Position numbers and translations under genes: made by a program. Source: Comamonas composti DSM 21721 (lineage in GTDB: Bacteria > Pseudomonadota > Gammaproteobacteria > Burkholderiales > Burkholderiaceae_C). Taken from it: DNA of 64,000 bases. The first letter of the stretch is position 1, and each line of letters begins with the position of its first letter. This document shows positions 27,149-38,001 of the stretch, piece after piece. Under the pieces are notes generated by a model, which was not told where the DNA came from, did no database searches, and saw nothing but the letters and a program-made list of their open reading frames with translations. The stretch is from assembly GCF_000429845.1 (NCBI RefSeq), contig NZ_AUCQ01000007.1, forward strand, positions 224,213-288,212, written 5' to 3'.

Positions 27149-28516
27149 CTAGCGGGATTCACGCTCACGGCTGCGCGAGCTGTCGCGAGCGCGTCCATCA
27201 TTGGGAAAAACCTGGACTGCAGGCGGTGCCGAAGAGGCCGCAGCAGGTGCAGCCGCCTCCTCCGAAGAGGTGCCTGCATTGCTGCTGTTGAGGATTTTGT
27301 CCAGCGGCAGGTACAACAGATTGGAGCCCTGGCGCGATTCCACCAGGACCTTGCTCACGCTGCTGTAGATCTGCTGCATGCTCTCCAGGTACAAGCGGTC
27401 GCGCGTGACCTGGGGCGCCTTTTGGTACTCGCTGTACAGCGAGCTGAAGCGCTGGGCATCACCCTGGGCTTGGGCCACGATCCTGGCCTTATAGGCACCA
27501 GCCTCTTCCTGCAGGCGCGAGGCCGAGCCCACAGCACGCGGAATCACATCGTTGGCATAGGCCTGGGCTTCGTTCTTGGCGCGCTCGCGCTCCTGCCCGG
27601 CCTTGAGCACATCGTCAAAGGCTGCCTGTACCTGCTCGGGCGGACGCACACCACCTTGCTGCAGGTTGATGCCCACAACCTCCACGCCTACCTTGTAGCG
27701 GTCGAGAATGGTCTGCATGAGGGTGCGCACGCGCGGCGCGATCTGGTCACGCTCTTCTGCGAGAGCCGTGTCCATGCGCATCTTGCCCACAACTTCGCGC
27801 ACCGCACTTTCTGCTGCCTGGACCACGGCCTCGCCGGGATTGCGGCTCTCGAACAGCCAGGCACGCGCATCGCTCAGGCGGTACTGGACGGCGAACTTGA
27901 TTTCCACGATGTTCTCGTCCTCGGTCAGCATCGCCGACTCGCGCAGGCCCGTGCTCTTGATGATGTTGTCACGACCCACATCGGCCGAGCGGATCTGGGT
28001 CACGAACACCAGCTCATGACGCTGCACGGGATAAGGCAGGCGCCAGTTGAAGCCTGCACCCACCGTGCTCTTGTACTTGCCGAACTGGGTGATCACGGCC
28101 TGCTGACCTTCCTGGACGATGAAAAAGCCCGTACCCAGCCAGATCAGCGCGGCCACGCCAGCGATCAGGAACACGCTCACGCCAGCGCCACCGCGCATCT
28201 CGGGCGGCTGACCGCCGTTGCTGCGGTTGGGCGGCTGGCGCCCACCCGACTTCCCGCCGAACAGCCCGGAGAGCTTGCGATTGAGGTCGCGCCACAGCTC
28301 ATCCAGATCCGGCGGCTGGCCGGCCTGCGACGGCCTGGGGTTGCGGCTCGGCTCCGAAGGTGCAGGCGGCGGAGCTGGCGGTTTATCCGCCTGCGGTCGC
28401 TCGCCCTCTTCGTTCTTGTCATCTCCACGTCCCCAGCGGGGATCGTTCAGATTGAACATCCCACGCAGACGTTGCGGCAGCATCGCCCAGCGAAGGGCGT
28501 GATGTGAAAGCTTCAT
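27149..28516 (-). CDS. hflK: HflK, modulator of FtsH protease
   Basis: The 455-residue partner of HflC. It has a Gly/Pro/Arg-rich cytoplasmic N-terminus (residues about 20-95, including 'FNLNDPRWGRGDDKNEEGER'), a transmembrane helix ('VFLIAGVAALIWLGTGFFIV'), the SPFH domain ('EGQQAVITQFGKYKSTVGAG') and a coiled coil. The C-terminus is low-complexity with Arg/Ser/Glu. I start at 28516; an ATG at the 'MFNLNDP' position is an alternative. It is followed by hflC and preceded by hflX, the common hfq-hflX-hflK-hflC order. Confidence 0.96.
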   Translation of the reverse strand: MKLSHHALRWAMLPQRLRGMFNLNDPRWGRGDDKNEEGERPQADKPPAPPPAPSEPSRNPRPSQAGQPPDLDELWRDLNRKLSGLFGGKSGGRQPPNRSNGGQPPEMRGGAGVSVFLIAGVAALIWLGTGFFIVQEGQQAVITQFGKYKSTVGAGFNWRLPYPVQRHELVFVTQIRSADVGRDNIIKSTGLRESAMLTEDENIVEIKFAVQYRLSDARAWLFESRNPGEAVVQAAESAVREVVGKMRMDTALAEERDQIAPRVRTLMQTILDRYKVGVEVVGINLQQGGVRPPEQVQAAFDDVLKAGQERERAKNEAQAYANDVIPRAVGSASRLQEEAGAYKARIVAQAQGDAQRFSSLYSEYQKAPQVTRDRLYLESMQQIYSSVSKVLVESRQGSNLLYLPLDKILNSSNAGTSSEEAAAPAAASSAPPAVQVFPNDGRARDSSRSRERESR

Positions 28517-28586
28517 GCGAGAAATCTCGGTTTCTTCAATAAATACAGGAACCCTAAGGCATTTTGCCCAATAGCTTGCCGAAACC

Positions 28587-29792
28587 CTAGCATTGATCCC
28601 CATATCCAGAGGGCATCGCGGGGTCTGCGCCGGCGGGAGCCGGCTCTTGTGCATCGCCCTCCTGGGCATTGGCCCGCAGGGCATGGGCTGCAAGCAGCTC
28701 GCGCAGCTCGCCCAGCCCAGCCCCCGAACGGGCGCTCACGAAAACCCGCTCGACGGCCTGGCCTTCAAGCTCATACGCATCGCGCAGTTGCCGCGGCTGG
28801 CGCTCCGGGGCTACGGCATCGAGCTTGTTGAAGACCAGTACCAGGGGTACATCCTGCGCACCGATTTCCTTGAGCACTTTCTGCACCTGATGGATTTGCT
28901 CGGGAAATCCGGGGTTCGAGGCGTCGACCACATGCAGCAGCAAGTCCGCATCCACGGCTTCCTGCAAGGTGGCCTGGAAGGCATCCACCAGACCATGGGG
29001 CAGATCACGGATGAAGCCCACGGTATCCGACAGGGACACCGACTGCTGAGCCTCACTCAGGTACAGCTGGCGCGTGGTCGTATCCAGCGTGGCAAACAAC
29101 TGGTCGGCCGCATAGGCACGCGCCTTGACCAAGGCGTTGAACAGCGTGGATTTGCCCGCGTTGGTATAGCCGACCAGGGAGATATTGAAGACTTCGTGGC
29201 GCTTGCGCTGACGGCGCTGCGTGGCTCGTTGCTTCTTGACCTTTTGCAGCCGCTCCTTGGTGCGCTTGATCGCATCGTCGATCATGCGCCGGTCGAGCTC
29301 GATCTGCTTTTCGCCAGGACCGCCGCGCCCGCCTATTCCCCCCATCTGGCGCTCCAGGTGGGTCCAGCGCCGCACCAGCCGCGTCGCCACATATTGCAGC
29401 CGTGCAAGCTCGACCTGCAGCTTGCCTTCATGGCTGCGCGCGCGCTGGGCAAAGATCTCCAGAATCAAAAGCGTGCGGTCGTTGACCGGCATCTGCAGGT
29501 GACGCTCCAGATTGCGCTGCTGGGCCGGGCTCAGCGCCTGGTCGAACAGCACTTCGCTGGCTCCATGCATCTGGGCCAGCATGCGGATTTCATCGGCCTT
29601 GCCGCTGCCCACGAACAGGGCCGCATCGGGCACCTTGCGCTTGCAGGTCAGGCGCGCCACGGGTGCCAGCCCCGCAGTGTCGGCAAGAAGACCGAGCTCC
29701 TCGAGCTCTTCGTCGAAATGGGGAAAGCCAAAATCCACGCCTACCAGCAACACTGGCGTGGGCGCGGCCCGGTCAAAAGAATCAGAACTCAA
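28587..29792 (-). CDS. hflX: HflX ribosome-associated GTPase
   Basis: A 401-residue GTPase that splits stalled or stress-inactivated ribosomes. The N-terminal HflX domain (about 15-200) includes 'VGSGKADEIR' and the glycine-rich 'GGIGGRGGPGEKQIELDRR'. The GTPase domain has 'GYTNAGKSTLFN', 'DTVGFIRDLPH' and 'FNKLD'. The start is a TTG at 29792, supported by GGGAGAGG five bases upstream. It lies 63 bases after hfq, with a hairpin in between. Confidence 0.96.
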   Translation of the reverse strand: MSSDSFDRAAPTPVLLVGVDFGFPHFDEELEELGLLADTAGLAPVARLTCKRKVPDAALFVGSGKADEIRMLAQMHGASEVLFDQALSPAQQRNLERHLQMPVNDRTLLILEIFAQRARSHEGKLQVELARLQYVATRLVRRWTHLERQMGGIGGRGGPGEKQIELDRRMIDDAIKRTKERLQKVKKQRATQRRQRKRHEVFNISLVGYTNAGKSTLFNALVKARAYAADQLFATLDTTTRQLYLSEAQQSVSLSDTVGFIRDLPHGLVDAFQATLQEAVDADLLLHVVDASNPGFPEQIHQVQKVLKEIGAQDVPLVLVFNKLDAVAPERQPRQLRDAYELEGQAVERVFVSARSGAGLGELRELLAAHALRANAQEGDAQEPAPAGADPAMPSGYGDQC

Positions 29793-29815
29793 ACACCTCT
29801 CCCTTGGGGTGAGGA

Positions 29816-29839
29816 GCCTTCCCGTGCTTACGGGAAGGC
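29816..29839. other. Hairpin between hfq and hflX
   Basis: GCCTTCCCG-TGCTTA-CGGGAAGGC forms a perfect 9-base-pair stem in the short hfq-hflX gap, without a T-run. It may be an mRNA processing or partial attenuation structure that sets hfq and hflX levels apart. Confidence 0.5.
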
Positions 29840-29855
29840 ATCTGCGCCAGAGCTA

Positions 29856-30107
29856 TCAAGCGCTGGCAGCGTTATCAGCGTTGTCGGCTGTAGAAAAGTT
29901 CACGGCGCGGCCGGGAACAATGGTGGAGATCGCGTGCTTGTAGACCATCTGGGTCACTGTATTGCGCAGCAGCACGACGTATTGGTCAAAGGATTCGATC
30001 TGACCTTGCAACTTGATACCGTTGACCAGGTAGATGGAGACAGGAACATGCTCACGACGCAGAGCATTCAGAAATGGATCTTGGAGGAGTTGGCCTTTAT
30101 TGCTCAC
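29856..30107 (-). CDS. hfq: RNA chaperone Hfq
   Basis: An 83-residue Sm-like hexameric chaperone for small-RNA/mRNA pairing. It has the Sm1 motif ('[20 protein letters not shown]', '[16 protein letters not shown]') and the Sm2 '[10 protein letters not shown]'. The disordered C-terminal tail is short (about 15 residues, '[12 protein letters not shown]'). The start is a GTG at 30107 preceded by GGAGAA. hflX follows, as in most proteobacteria. Confidence 0.97.
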   Translation of the reverse strand: MSNKGQLLQDPFLNALRREHVPVSIYLVNGIKLQGQIESFDQYVVLLRNTVTQMVYKHAISTIVPGRAVNFSTADNADNAASA

Positions 30108-30164
30108 GATATTCTCCGTGTTCTAGGAGTGTTGTTGTAAACCGACACCTTACCACAGTGCTAT

Positions 30165-30190
30165 GGAACCCTGGATATTCCAAGGTTTCC
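30165..30190. other. Imperfect inverted repeat between der and hfq
   Basis: GGAACCC-TGGATATTCCA-AGGTTTCC is nearly self-complementary, and its inner TGGATATTCCA is close to a palindrome. It lies 19 bases past the der stop and upstream of hfq. It may be a der terminator without a T-run or a site in the hfq promoter region. Confidence 0.35.
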
Positions 30191-30208
30191 AATTGATACC
30201 GAAACAGA

Positions 30209-31552
30209 TTATTTATCTTTTTCGGCAAAAGGATTATGAGAAGTCTTCATCTCTATGCGCAATGGTGTTCCCACAAGATTGAACTCCTTGCGAAAACGCC
30301 CTTCGAGAAAGCGCTTGTAAGCCTCAGTAACATGCTCCAGGGAGTTGCCATGGATGACGATGACCGGGGGATTCATGCCGCCCTGGTGGGCGTAGCGCAT
30401 CTTGGGCCGGTACATGCCCACTTTCTTGGGCGTCTGGAACTGCACGGCCTCCATGAGCAGGCGCGTGAGCACCGGCGTGGGCATCTTGCAGGTGGCAGCC
30501 TTATGCGCCTGGACAATGGAGTTCCACAGCGGCCCCAGGCCCTGACGTTTTTGCGCCGAGATAAAGTGCATGGGCGCAAACTTGAGAAACGATAAACGCG
30601 TTTCTATGGAGCGCTCCAGCATCTGGCGCTGGTAATCATCGACCGCATCCCATTTATTCACGGCCAGCACCACGGCACGACCGCTTTCGAGAATGAAGCC
30701 CGCAATATGCGCGTCCTGATCGGTCACGCCCTGGGTGGCGTCGATGAGCAGCAGGACCACATTCGCAGTCTCTATGGCCTGCAGGGTTTTGACCACGGAG
30801 AACTTCTCTATGGCCTCGAAGACCCGGCCCTTGCGGCGCAGACCTGCGGTGTCCACAAGCTCGAACTTCTGGCCTGCGCGCTCGAACGGCACGGAGATCG
30901 CATCGCGCGTGGTGCCCGGCATGTCGAAGGCCACAAGGCGCTCTTCGCCAAGCCAGGTGTTGATCAGCGTGGACTTGCCCACGTTGGGGCGACCGGCCAC
31001 GGCCAAGCGTATGGGTTTTTGCTCGAGGTCGGCCAGAGGGTCATCCTCGGGCTCGACCAGGTTCAGCGGCGCCAGGGCCAGCTCGACGAGCCCGCGCATG
31101 CCCTGGCCATGGGCCGCCGAGACCGGCAGCACCTCGCCCAGGCCCAGCTCGTAGAACTCGGTCAGCTGGGCGCCCTCCTGCATGCCCTCGGCCTTGTTGG
31201 CCACGAGCATGCAGGGCTTGCCCAGGCGACGCAGGTACTTGGCGATGTCGTGGTCCTGGGCAGAAAGGCCCGAGCGCGCATCGACGACGAAGATCACCAC
31301 ATCGGCCTCGGCCACGGCCTGCTGCGTCTGCTTGGCCATCTCCTTGAAGATTCCGCTGGACGCATCGGGCTCAAAGCCACCGGTGTCGATGACGATGTAC
31401 TCGTGCTTGCCCTGACGGCCCTGACCGTAATGCCGATCGCGCGTGAGCCCCGCGAAGTCCGCGACGATCGCATCCCTGGACTTGGTCAGCCGATTGAACA
31501 GCGTCGATTTGCCCACATTGGGTCGCCCGACAAGAGCGATAACTGGCTTCAT
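30209..31552 (-). CDS. der: Ribosome biogenesis GTPase Der
   Basis: A double-GTPase needed for 50S subunit assembly, 447 residues. G-domain 1 begins at '[15 protein letters not shown]' with 'DTGGFEPD' and 'VANKAEG'; G-domain 2 has '[20 protein letters not shown]', '[11 protein letters not shown]' and 'AVNKWDA'. A KH-like C-terminal domain follows. The ATG at 31552 is two codons inside a TTG that has AAAGG upstream; either is possible. It lies 14 bases after bamB on the same strand. Confidence 0.97.
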   Translation of the reverse strand: MKPVIALVGRPNVGKSTLFNRLTKSRDAIVADFAGLTRDRHYGQGRQGKHEYIVIDTGGFEPDASSGIFKEMAKQTQQAVAEADVVIFVVDARSGLSAQDHDIAKYLRRLGKPCMLVANKAEGMQEGAQLTEFYELGLGEVLPVSAAHGQGMRGLVELALAPLNLVEPEDDPLADLEQKPIRLAVAGRPNVGKSTLINTWLGEERLVAFDMPGTTRDAISVPFERAGQKFELVDTAGLRRKGRVFEAIEKFSVVKTLQAIETANVVLLLIDATQGVTDQDAHIAGFILESGRAVVLAVNKWDAVDDYQRQMLERSIETRLSFLKFAPMHFISAQKRQGLGPLWNSIVQAHKAATCKMPTPVLTRLLMEAVQFQTPKKVGMYRPKMRYAHQGGMNPPVIVIHGNSLEHVTEAYKRFLEGRFRKEFNLVGTPLRIEMKTSHNPFAEKDK

Positions 31553-31566
31553 TCCCAAAAATACCT

Positions 31567-32733
31567 TTAATCCGGCCTAAAGCCATAAACAGTGCCGCTG
31601 CGGCTGACCACCACCAGGGTGTCGGCCACAGCCACGGGGGCCGCGGCCACGCCGGCGGTGTCCGTATTCAGACGCGCCAGCGCCTGGCCATCAGTCTTGG
31701 CAAACAGGTGCACCACGCCATAGTCATCACCAAAGATCACGGAACGCCCGAGCTGCAGCGGTGCCGTCAGGCGGCGATGCTGAAGCTTGTCCACGCTCCA
31801 CAGGCGCGAGCCATCCACACGGCGCCAGGCCTGTACCGTGCCATTGCTTTCCGCACCGAAGATGGCCTGCTCGTCACCGGCGATGCCATCCGAGCCCTTG
31901 GACGGCTGGGTCCAGCGCACGCTGGCGGTGCGCGCATCCACGCAGCCCACGCTGGCCTGGAAGGCCCGCGCGCAAACACTGTCGCCGACACGGCTCACCG
32001 TGCCGACCAGATCAACCAGGCGCTCGACGTCGTTGGTGCCGCGCGGGCTGGCCAGAGGCACTTCCCAGCGCACCGAACCGCTGTCCGGGTCCAGCCCCAC
32101 GAGGCGACCCGAGAGCCCCGCGACCAGGGTATTGCCCACAGCCATGAGTACGCCGGGCTGGCGCAGCACCAGGGGCTCGCCAGGGCGCTGGGCAGCCCAG
32201 AGCTTGCGACCATTGCCCGCGTCGAAGGCCGAGATCGTGCGGTCCGCGCCAAGCACGAACACACGGCCGCCGGCGACCAGCGGCGGCGTATAGGCGGCGG
32301 CAGCCAGCGACTGCTTCCATTGCTGCTGGCCTTGCACATAGACCGCGACCTGGTTGCTTCTGGTGAGCACGGCCACATGTTCGCCGTCCGAGCCCGCCCC
32401 GGCCGTGAGCGGCTCGCCCACGGCAAAGCGCGAAGACTGGGCGCCCGTGCGTGCGTCCAGCGCCGTCACGGCGCCGTCCTTGGTCACGACGAACAACGTC
32501 TCACCCTGCACATGCACCGTGGAAGCCAGGGGCACTTCGGCTCCCAGCTTCACGGTCCAGGCCTGGTGTACGGCCAGCAGGCCGGGGTTGGGGCCCAGGT
32601 CCTTGAGCTCGGGCTTGTCGCCACCGCCCAGCCAGGCGCAGCCGCCAAGGCTGGTGGCCAGCAGACCCAGAGCCAGCCAGCGGCCGGCTTTGCTGTACAC
32701 GGGGGAAATCAGTTGATCGGCTGAAGTTTTCAA
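31567..32733 (-). CDS. bamB: Outer membrane protein assembly factor BamB
   Basis: A 388-residue lipoprotein of the BAM complex. The signal peptide ends in the lipobox 'TSLGGC', with Cys32 as the acylation site, followed by an eight-blade PQQ-type beta-propeller with repeated 'VTALDARTG', '[13 protein letters not shown]' and '[15 protein letters not shown]' strands. The start is TTG, inside a TTGA overlap with the yfgM stop, with GGAGAAG upstream, so it is translationally coupled to yfgM. Confidence 0.96.
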   Translation of the reverse strand: MKTSADQLISPVYSKAGRWLALGLLATSLGGCAWLGGGDKPELKDLGPNPGLLAVHQAWTVKLGAEVPLASTVHVQGETLFVVTKDGAVTALDARTGAQSSRFAVGEPLTAGAGSDGEHVAVLTRSNQVAVYVQGQQQWKQSLAAAAYTPPLVAGGRVFVLGADRTISAFDAGNGRKLWAAQRPGEPLVLRQPGVLMAVGNTLVAGLSGRLVGLDPDSGSVRWEVPLASPRGTNDVERLVDLVGTVSRVGDSVCARAFQASVGCVDARTASVRWTQPSKGSDGIAGDEQAIFGAESNGTVQAWRRVDGSRLWSVDKLQHRRLTAPLQLGRSVIFGDDYGVVHLFAKTDGQALARLNTDTAGVAAAPVAVADTLVVVSRSGTVYGFRPD

Positions 32734-33401
32734 GATTGCTTCTCCGCTGTCGGTGTCTGGCCCGTGGGCTCGGCACCCAGAGCATTGAGCTTGAACTCCA
32801 CCAGTCGTGCATATTCGCTGCCTTTTTCGAAGGCTGCGTGGGCGCGCTGGTATTCGGCAACCGCCTGCTCGCCCTTGCCCTGGGCAGACAGAAGATCGCC
32901 GCGGCGGTCGGCGACCAGGGCCGCATAGGCCTCGGGCAGCTTGCCATCCAGCGCCTTGAGCGCTTCGTCGAGCTGATCTTGCTGTTGGAGCACGGCGCTC
33001 AGGCGCAGCTTGGCCAGGCCCTGCAGGCCCTCGCTGCCTTTTTCCGCCACCCAGGTCAGGGCGGCTTTGGCCTCGTCGAGCTTGTCAGCCTCGACCGCAG
33101 CCTTGGCCAGTTGCAGCGCGGCCTGCTGGGCCTGCAAGGTGCTGCCGTATTCCTTTTCGAGCTCGGCCAGGGCCTGGCTGGCGCGATCCAGGTCCTTGGC
33201 GGCCAGGGCCTGGCTCACCACCGAGCTCATGGCCGAGGCCTTGGCTGCCTGGCGCTGCTGCCAGTACTGGTAGCCATTCCAGCCGGCCACGGCTGCGAAT
33301 ACGACGACCAGCACGCCGGTGATCAAGCTACCCCAGGTGTTCCAAAAATGCTTGAGCTGCTCTATCTGCTCTTGTTCTTCAAGGTCGAGATGATTTGCCA
33401 T
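32730..33401 (-). CDS. YfgM family tetratricopeptide protein
   Basis: A 223-residue inner-membrane protein with a short cytoplasmic N-terminus ('DLEEQEQIEQLKHFWNTWG'), one transmembrane helix ('LITGVLVVVFAAVAGWNGYQ') and periplasmic TPR-like helices rich in Ala, Gln and Leu. YfgM works with PpiD at the SecYEG translocon in E. coli. It sits between hisS and bamB exactly as in E. coli. Confidence 0.93.
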   Translation of the reverse strand: MANHLDLEEQEQIEQLKHFWNTWGSLITGVLVVVFAAVAGWNGYQYWQQRQAAKASAMSSVVSQALAAKDLDRASQALAELEKEYGSTLQAQQAALQLAKAAVEADKLDEAKAALTWVAEKGSEGLQGLAKLRLSAVLQQQDQLDEALKALDGKLPEAYAALVADRRGDLLSAQGKGEQAVAEYQRAHAAFEKGSEYARLVEFKLNALGAEPTGQTPTAEKQS

Positions 33402-33416
33402 GGCTTGTTGATTCGA

Positions 33417-34712
33417 TTAAGAGGCCGATTGTAGATTGGGCGCCCATTGGGCTACCTGAGCCAGGGCTTGTTGCTGCTGCAGACCTTCGCCGTCGCGCAG
33501 CGACTTGACCGTGACCATGCCTTGCTGCAGCTCGTCGGCTCCGAAGATCAGCGCATGGCGCGCGCCGCTGGCATCGGCTTTCTTGAACTGCGACTTCATG
33601 CTGCCCATGCCTTCGCTGCCTGCGGTGTGCATTTGCACGCGCACGCCGGCCTCGCGCAACTGGGTGAGCGTGGCCAGCACCTGGGGCATGGCCGCTGCAT
33701 CGGGCACGATGGCATAGGCATCCAGCGCGGGCTCGGGAATGTCGGTACCCAGCTCCTTGATGAGCTCGAGCACGCGCTCCGCGCCCAGGGCCCAGCCCAC
33801 GGCCGGCGCGCTCTTGCCGCCCACCTGCTCGATCAGGTAGTCGTAGCGCCCACCCGCACAGATCGTGCCCTGCGAGCCCAGCAGGTCGGTCACAAACTCG
33901 AAGACCGTGAGGTTGTAGTAGTCAAGACCACGCACCAGACGCGGGTTCACGCTCCAGGGCACGCCGTTGGCGTCGAGGATTTTCTTGAGGCCGTCGAAGT
34001 GGGCCAGCGAAGCCTCGCCCAGAAAGTCCAGCAGGCGCGGCGCACCGTTCACCATGGCCTGCATGGCCGGGTTCTTGGTGTCGAGCACGCGCAGCGGGTT
34101 GCTGTACATGCGGCGCCTGGCTTCCTCGTCCATCACGTCCAGGTGCTGCTCCAGATAGGCGATCAGCGCCGTGCGGTGGGCCTGGCGCTCCTCGGGCTGG
34201 CCCAGGCTGTTGATCTCCAGGCGCCACTGCGTGAGGCCCAGGCGCTTCCACAGCGCCACGGCCAGCAGGATCAGCTCGGCATCCACGTCCGGGCCCGCAA
34301 AGCCCAGCGCCTCGGCGCCGATCTGGTGGAACTGGCGGTAGCGCCCGCGCTGCGGACGCTCGTGGCGGAACATGGGCCCCATATACCACATGCGCTTGCC
34401 GCCGTCGTACAGCAGGTTGTGCTCTATGGTGGCGCGCACCAGGCTGGCCGTGCCTTCGGGCCGCAGCGTGAGTTGCTCGCCGTTGAGCTTGTCCTCGAAG
34501 GAGTACATCTCTTTTTCGACGATATCGGTCACCTCGCCAATGCCGCGCACGAACAGCTGCGTGTGCTCGACGATGGGCGTGCGCACATTGCGATAGGCAA
34601 AGCGCGCCATGAGGTCGCGCACCTGGGCTTCCAGCCACTCCCAGCGAGCGGACTCGGCGGGAAGAATATCGTTCATGCCTTTGACGGCGCAGAGTTTTTC
34701 GGGTTTGGCCAC
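33417..34712 (-). CDS. hisS: Histidyl-tRNA synthetase
   Basis: A class II synthetase of about 431 residues. Motif 1 surrounds '[20 protein letters not shown]', motif 2 is '[19 protein letters not shown]', the histidine-specific '[15 protein letters not shown]' follows, and motif 3 is '[19 protein letters not shown]' before the anticodon-binding domain. I start at a GTG (34712) just before '[14 protein letters not shown]', since the longer TTG start adds only nine unconserved residues. It is preceded by a repeat-containing gap and ispG. Confidence 0.96.
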   Translation of the reverse strand: MAKPEKLCAVKGMNDILPAESARWEWLEAQVRDLMARFAYRNVRTPIVEHTQLFVRGIGEVTDIVEKEMYSFEDKLNGEQLTLRPEGTASLVRATIEHNLLYDGGKRMWYMGPMFRHERPQRGRYRQFHQIGAEALGFAGPDVDAELILLAVALWKRLGLTQWRLEINSLGQPEERQAHRTALIAYLEQHLDVMDEEARRRMYSNPLRVLDTKNPAMQAMVNGAPRLLDFLGEASLAHFDGLKKILDANGVPWSVNPRLVRGLDYYNLTVFEFVTDLLGSQGTICAGGRYDYLIEQVGGKSAPAVGWALGAERVLELIKELGTDIPEPALDAYAIVPDAAAMPQVLATLTQLREAGVRVQMHTAGSEGMGSMKSQFKKADASGARHALIFGADELQQGMVTVKSLRDGEGLQQQQALAQVAQWAPNLQSAS

Positions 34713-34802
34713 TTGGTTCTCGTTGTGATTCAGACGCAAAAAAAGAAGCTGCTTGCGCCCGTCATCTCTATGTTTGAGTATTAAAACAGCGCGAAATCTC
34801 CA

Positions 34803-34831
34803 TGGATCAAGCGCTACCAGCTATCTATTTT
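34803..34831. repeat. Repeat B-like element between ispG and hisS
   Basis: TGGATCAAGCGCTACCAGCT and the following ATCTATTTT match the inverse of the TAGCTGSYAGCGCTTG-type core seen in the other repeat B copies. It lies 12 bases past the ispG stop, in the gap before hisS. Confidence 0.55.
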
Positions 34832-34843
34832 GCTGCAATAAAC

Positions 34844-36121
34844 CTAGCCCACATGCTTGCCGTAGGTACGCGCCACATAGCTCTCGACTACGGCCTGGAA
34901 TTCCTGGGCAATGCCTTCGCCGCGCAGCGTCATGGCTTTCTCGCCGTCGATGTAGACGGGCGCGGCCGGTGCCTCGCCCGTGCCCGGCAGGCTGATGCCG
35001 ATGTTGGCGTGCTTGCTCTCTCCGGGCCCGTTGACGATGCAGCCCATGACGGCGACCTTCATGGCCTCCACGCCCGGATACTGCATGCGCCACAGCGGCA
35101 TCTGGGCGCGCAGATAATCGTCGATGCGCTTGGCCAGTTCCTGGAAGGTAGTGCTGGTCGTGCGCCCGCAGCCCGGGCAGGCCGTGACGCTGGGCACGAA
35201 GATGCGCAGGCCCAGGGCCTGCAGTATCTCGGAGGCCACGACCACCTCCTGGGTGCGTGCCTCGCCGGGCTGGGGCGTGAGCGAGACGCGAATCGTGTCG
35301 CCAATGCCTTCCTGCAGCAGCACCGACAGGGCCGCAGCCGAAGCCACCGTGCCCTTGGTGCCCATACCCGCCTCGGTCAGGCCCAGGTGCAGCGCATAGT
35401 CGCAGCGCCTGGCCAGCTCGCGGTAGACGGAGATCAGGTCCTGCACGCCGCTGACCTTGCACGACAGAATGATGTTGTCGCCGCTGAGCCCCATGGACTC
35501 GGCCAGGCGCGCCGAATCCACGGCCGATGTGATCAGTGCCTCGAACATGACCTGGCGCGTATCCCAGGGCTGGGCGCGGCGCGAGTTCTCATCCATGAGC
35601 CGGGCCATGAGCTCCTGGTCCAGCGAGCCCCAGTTCACACCGATGCGCACGGCCTTGTCGTAGCGGGCCGCAGCTTCGATCATCTGGCCGAACTGCTTGT
35701 CCTTCTTGTCGCCCTTGCCCACGTTGCCGGGGTTGATGCGGTATTTGGACAGTGCCTGGGCGCAGTCCGGGTACTCGGTCAGCAGCCGGTGGCCGTTGTA
35801 GTGGAAGTCGCCGACCAGGGGCACGTATTCGCCCATGCGGTCGAGCTGCTCGCGGATATAGGGCACGGCAGCCGCCGCCTCGGGCGTGTTCACCGTGATG
35901 CGCACCATCTCCGAGCCGGCCTGGGCCAGCTCGCGCACCTGGATCGCGGTCTCCACCGCGTTCACGGTGTCGGTATTCGTCATGGACTGGACACGCACCG
36001 GCGCATCTCCCCCCACGGTGACCACGTTGTTGCGCCAGACCACACGGGCCTGACGCGATCTGCGCGGCAGCGGCGCGGCAATCGCCATCGGCTGCGCTGC
36101 AGCGGAAAAATCCTGAGCCAT
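34844..36121 (-). CDS. ispG: 4-hydroxy-3-methylbut-2-en-1-yl diphosphate synthase (flavodoxin)
   Basis: IspG carries out the seventh step of the non-mevalonate isoprenoid pathway with a [4Fe-4S] cluster. The 425-residue protein has the TIM-barrel part ('[20 protein letters not shown]', '[17 protein letters not shown]', '[11 protein letters not shown]') and the C-terminal cluster domain with 'TACPGCGRT' and '[11 protein letters not shown]' providing the cysteines. Its ATG overlaps the rodZ stop by one base. Electron donors such as the window's ferredoxin are possible but not shown. Confidence 0.97.
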   Translation of the reverse strand: MAQDFSAAAQPMAIAAPLPRRSRQARVVWRNNVVTVGGDAPVRVQSMTNTDTVNAVETAIQVRELAQAGSEMVRITVNTPEAAAAVPYIREQLDRMGEYVPLVGDFHYNGHRLLTEYPDCAQALSKYRINPGNVGKGDKKDKQFGQMIEAAARYDKAVRIGVNWGSLDQELMARLMDENSRRAQPWDTRQVMFEALITSAVDSARLAESMGLSGDNIILSCKVSGVQDLISVYRELARRCDYALHLGLTEAGMGTKGTVASAAALSVLLQEGIGDTIRVSLTPQPGEARTQEVVVASEILQALGLRIFVPSVTACPGCGRTTSTTFQELAKRIDDYLRAQMPLWRMQYPGVEAMKVAVMGCIVNGPGESKHANIGISLPGTGEAPAAPVYIDGEKAMTLRGEGIAQEFQAVVESYVARTYGKHVG

Positions 36122-37146
36122 TACCTCACCTCGAAGCGCGCCACATTGCTGCGCGCAATTGCAGCCAGATCCATGGCCTGGCCACGCACGCTGACCTGGA
36201 CCGCGCCCGCATTGCCGATCACGACGGACAGCGGCAAGACCCCACTGGCCGTCAAGCTTTCGCCCACAGCCAGCGTTTTCTGCTCCACCACCTGGCCATG
36301 GCCATTCTTGACCTGAACCCAGGACTCGGCCGAGGCACGGATGAGCAGCAGCTCATCACCCGTTGCGGCCTTGTCCGCCGCTTGCGGCACTGCCTGGGCA
36401 GCGGCCGGCGACGGCGCCGATTGCAGGCTGGAAGCCATGGCCGCAGCGCTGGCGCTGACACTGGAGCCGGCATCGGCACCAGGATTTGTTGCCGACCCAG
36501 CCGGCACGGGCTCGGTCACCGGCTGGACTCCTGCGCCGGCCTGGGCTGCCTGCTGCACTGCTGTTGGCTCTGGCGGGGCTGAGCTGCTTTGTGCATCGCT
36601 TTGTGCATCGCCTGCTGCAGCGACCGGCGCACTGCCCTCGACCTGGGCCGCAGCCTCGTTCTGCAGCTCCTTATCCTGCCCCAGATCGCTGGGGAAAAAG
36701 TAGACCCCGGCCGCCGCCGCCAGCAGCAGCAAGACCACGAAGACCACCTTGGAAGTATTGCGCTCCGTACTCACGGGCGCGCCCACACCTTTGAAGCTGC
36801 GCTCCTTGATGGGCTTGTTGATGCCCGCCTGCCCCGGAGACAGCCCTTTTGGCATGCCCTGGGGAAGCAGGTCCAGCACGGGCTTGGCATCCGCACGCAG
36901 GCTGCGGCACACGCCCAGCGCCAGCGCGCGCATGAACACGTGGTCGGAGAACGCCGCATGGTCATCGCTCTCCAGGGCCTGCAGCTTGGCCGGCTGCACC
37001 TTGAGCGAAGCAGCCAGTCCAGCCTGGGACTGCCCCGCCGCTTCACGCATCTGGCGCAGCAGCTGGCCGGCCGTCACCTGCGGCTGTCCGTCATCGACAG
37101 GGCTGTCCACTTCGCTATCCATTGGCAGGCGCTCGCCTTCATTCAT
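36121..37146 (-). CDS. rodZ: RodZ-like helix-turn-helix membrane protein
   Basis: A 341-residue bitopic protein that links MreB to the cell-shape machinery. It has an N-terminal Xre-type HTH (about 25-85, '[20 protein letters not shown]'), a transmembrane helix ('[20 protein letters not shown]', about 135-155), a long low-complexity Ala/Pro/Ser/Gln periplasmic linker and a C-terminal DUF4115 beta-domain ('[20 protein letters not shown]'). The start ATG at 37146 overlaps the pilW end by eight bases. The order pilW-rodZ-ispG-hisS-yfgM-bamB-der fits well-known synteny. Confidence 0.93.
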   Translation of the reverse strand: MNEGERLPMDSEVDSPVDDGQPQVTAGQLLRQMREAAGQSQAGLAASLKVQPAKLQALESDDHAAFSDHVFMRALALGVCRSLRADAKPVLDLLPQGMPKGLSPGQAGINKPIKERSFKGVGAPVSTERNTSKVVFVVLLLLAAAAGVYFFPSDLGQDKELQNEAAAQVEGSAPVAAAGDAQSDAQSSSAPPEPTAVQQAAQAGAGVQPVTEPVPAGSATNPGADAGSSVSASAAAMASSLQSAPSPAAAQAVPQAADKAATGDELLLIRASAESWVQVKNGHGQVVEQKTLAVGESLTASGVLPLSVVIGNAGAVQVSVRGQAMDLAAIARSNVARFEVR

Positions 37147-37972
37147 TGAATGCTCCCCGTTCGTAGGCCATCCACTGGCGCGAATCGGGAAAGCGCTTTT
37201 GCAACTGCTCGGCCAGCTGGCGCATCGCCACCTGATCCTGCATGGCCCGCTCCACCTTGATACCCAGCCACAGGCTTTCGGCATTGGCCTGAGCGCTGTT
37301 GTTCAAACGACGGATGTAGAACTGGGCTCGCTTGGTCTCGCCGCGCAGCACCATCACATTAGACAGGTGATAGGCCACGACAGGGTTGGCGGCATCCATT
37401 TCATAGGCTTCGAACAGGGATTTCTGGGCCAGGTCGAGCCGACCATCCTGGTGATAGCACAGGCCTTTGGCCAGCAAGGTCTTGGGAGCGCCGCGATAGC
37501 CGGGCTGGGTCATGGCCTTGTCGAACCACTGCTGGGCATCCGCAAACAGCTTGCGCTGGCATTGCAGCCAGCCATAGTTGTGCTGCAGGTCACCATCCTG
37601 AGGCCGCAGGGAGATCGCCTTTTGCAGGCTGGCATCGGCCCTGAGCCAATCCTGATTGCGCATGTAGATCAGGCCTTGCAGGCTGTGGGCATCGGCATTG
37701 TTCGGGGTCATGGCCAGAACCTGGCCCACCTCCTCGGCAGCCACATCCATGCGATCCGCCTGGAAATACGAGGCCGCCAACTCCAGACGGATGCGTGCGC
37801 GCTGCTGAAGATCGGCCTCGGGGCCGGCCGGAGCGTTCGCCGCCTGCGCATTCGCAGTCACCGAAGTCTGCTGGGTGGCACAGCCGGAAAGCAGGACAAA
37901 CAACACGGGAAGCCCCCAACGCATGTACTTGCCTATTTTGTCTGTCGGCCTCAGCCCTGCCACTGACTTCAT
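37139..37972 (-). CDS. pilW: Type IV pilus biogenesis/stability lipoprotein PilW (PilF)
   Basis: A 277-residue TPR lipoprotein that stabilises the PilQ secretin. A signal peptide ends in the lipobox 'VLLSGCATQ', followed by about six TPR repeats ('RIRLELAASYFQADRMDVAA', 'AHSLQGLIYMRNQDWLRADA', 'YGWLQCQRKLFADAQQWFDK'). The ATG at 37972 follows a strong AGGAGGGG, which is why I prefer it to the ATG 11 codons earlier. It lies between rlmN (29-base gap) and rodZ (overlap). Confidence 0.94.
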   Translation of the reverse strand: MKSVAGLRPTDKIGKYMRWGLPVLFVLLSGCATQQTSVTANAQAANAPAGPEADLQQRARIRLELAASYFQADRMDVAAEEVGQVLAMTPNNADAHSLQGLIYMRNQDWLRADASLQKAISLRPQDGDLQHNYGWLQCQRKLFADAQQWFDKAMTQPGYRGAPKTLLAKGLCYHQDGRLDLAQKSLFEAYEMDAANPVVAYHLSNVMVLRGETKRAQFYIRRLNNSAQANAESLWLGIKVERAMQDQVAMRQLAEQLQKRFPDSRQWMAYERGAFNE

Positions 37973-38001
37973 GAACGCCCCTCCTAGTATGAGATACCCC
38001 C

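Noticed and set aside
26018..28507. Open frame of about 830 codons opposite hflC and hflK
   Set aside because: Antisense shadow of well-recognised genes. It crosses the hflC-hflK junction and has no family similarity or ribosome site.
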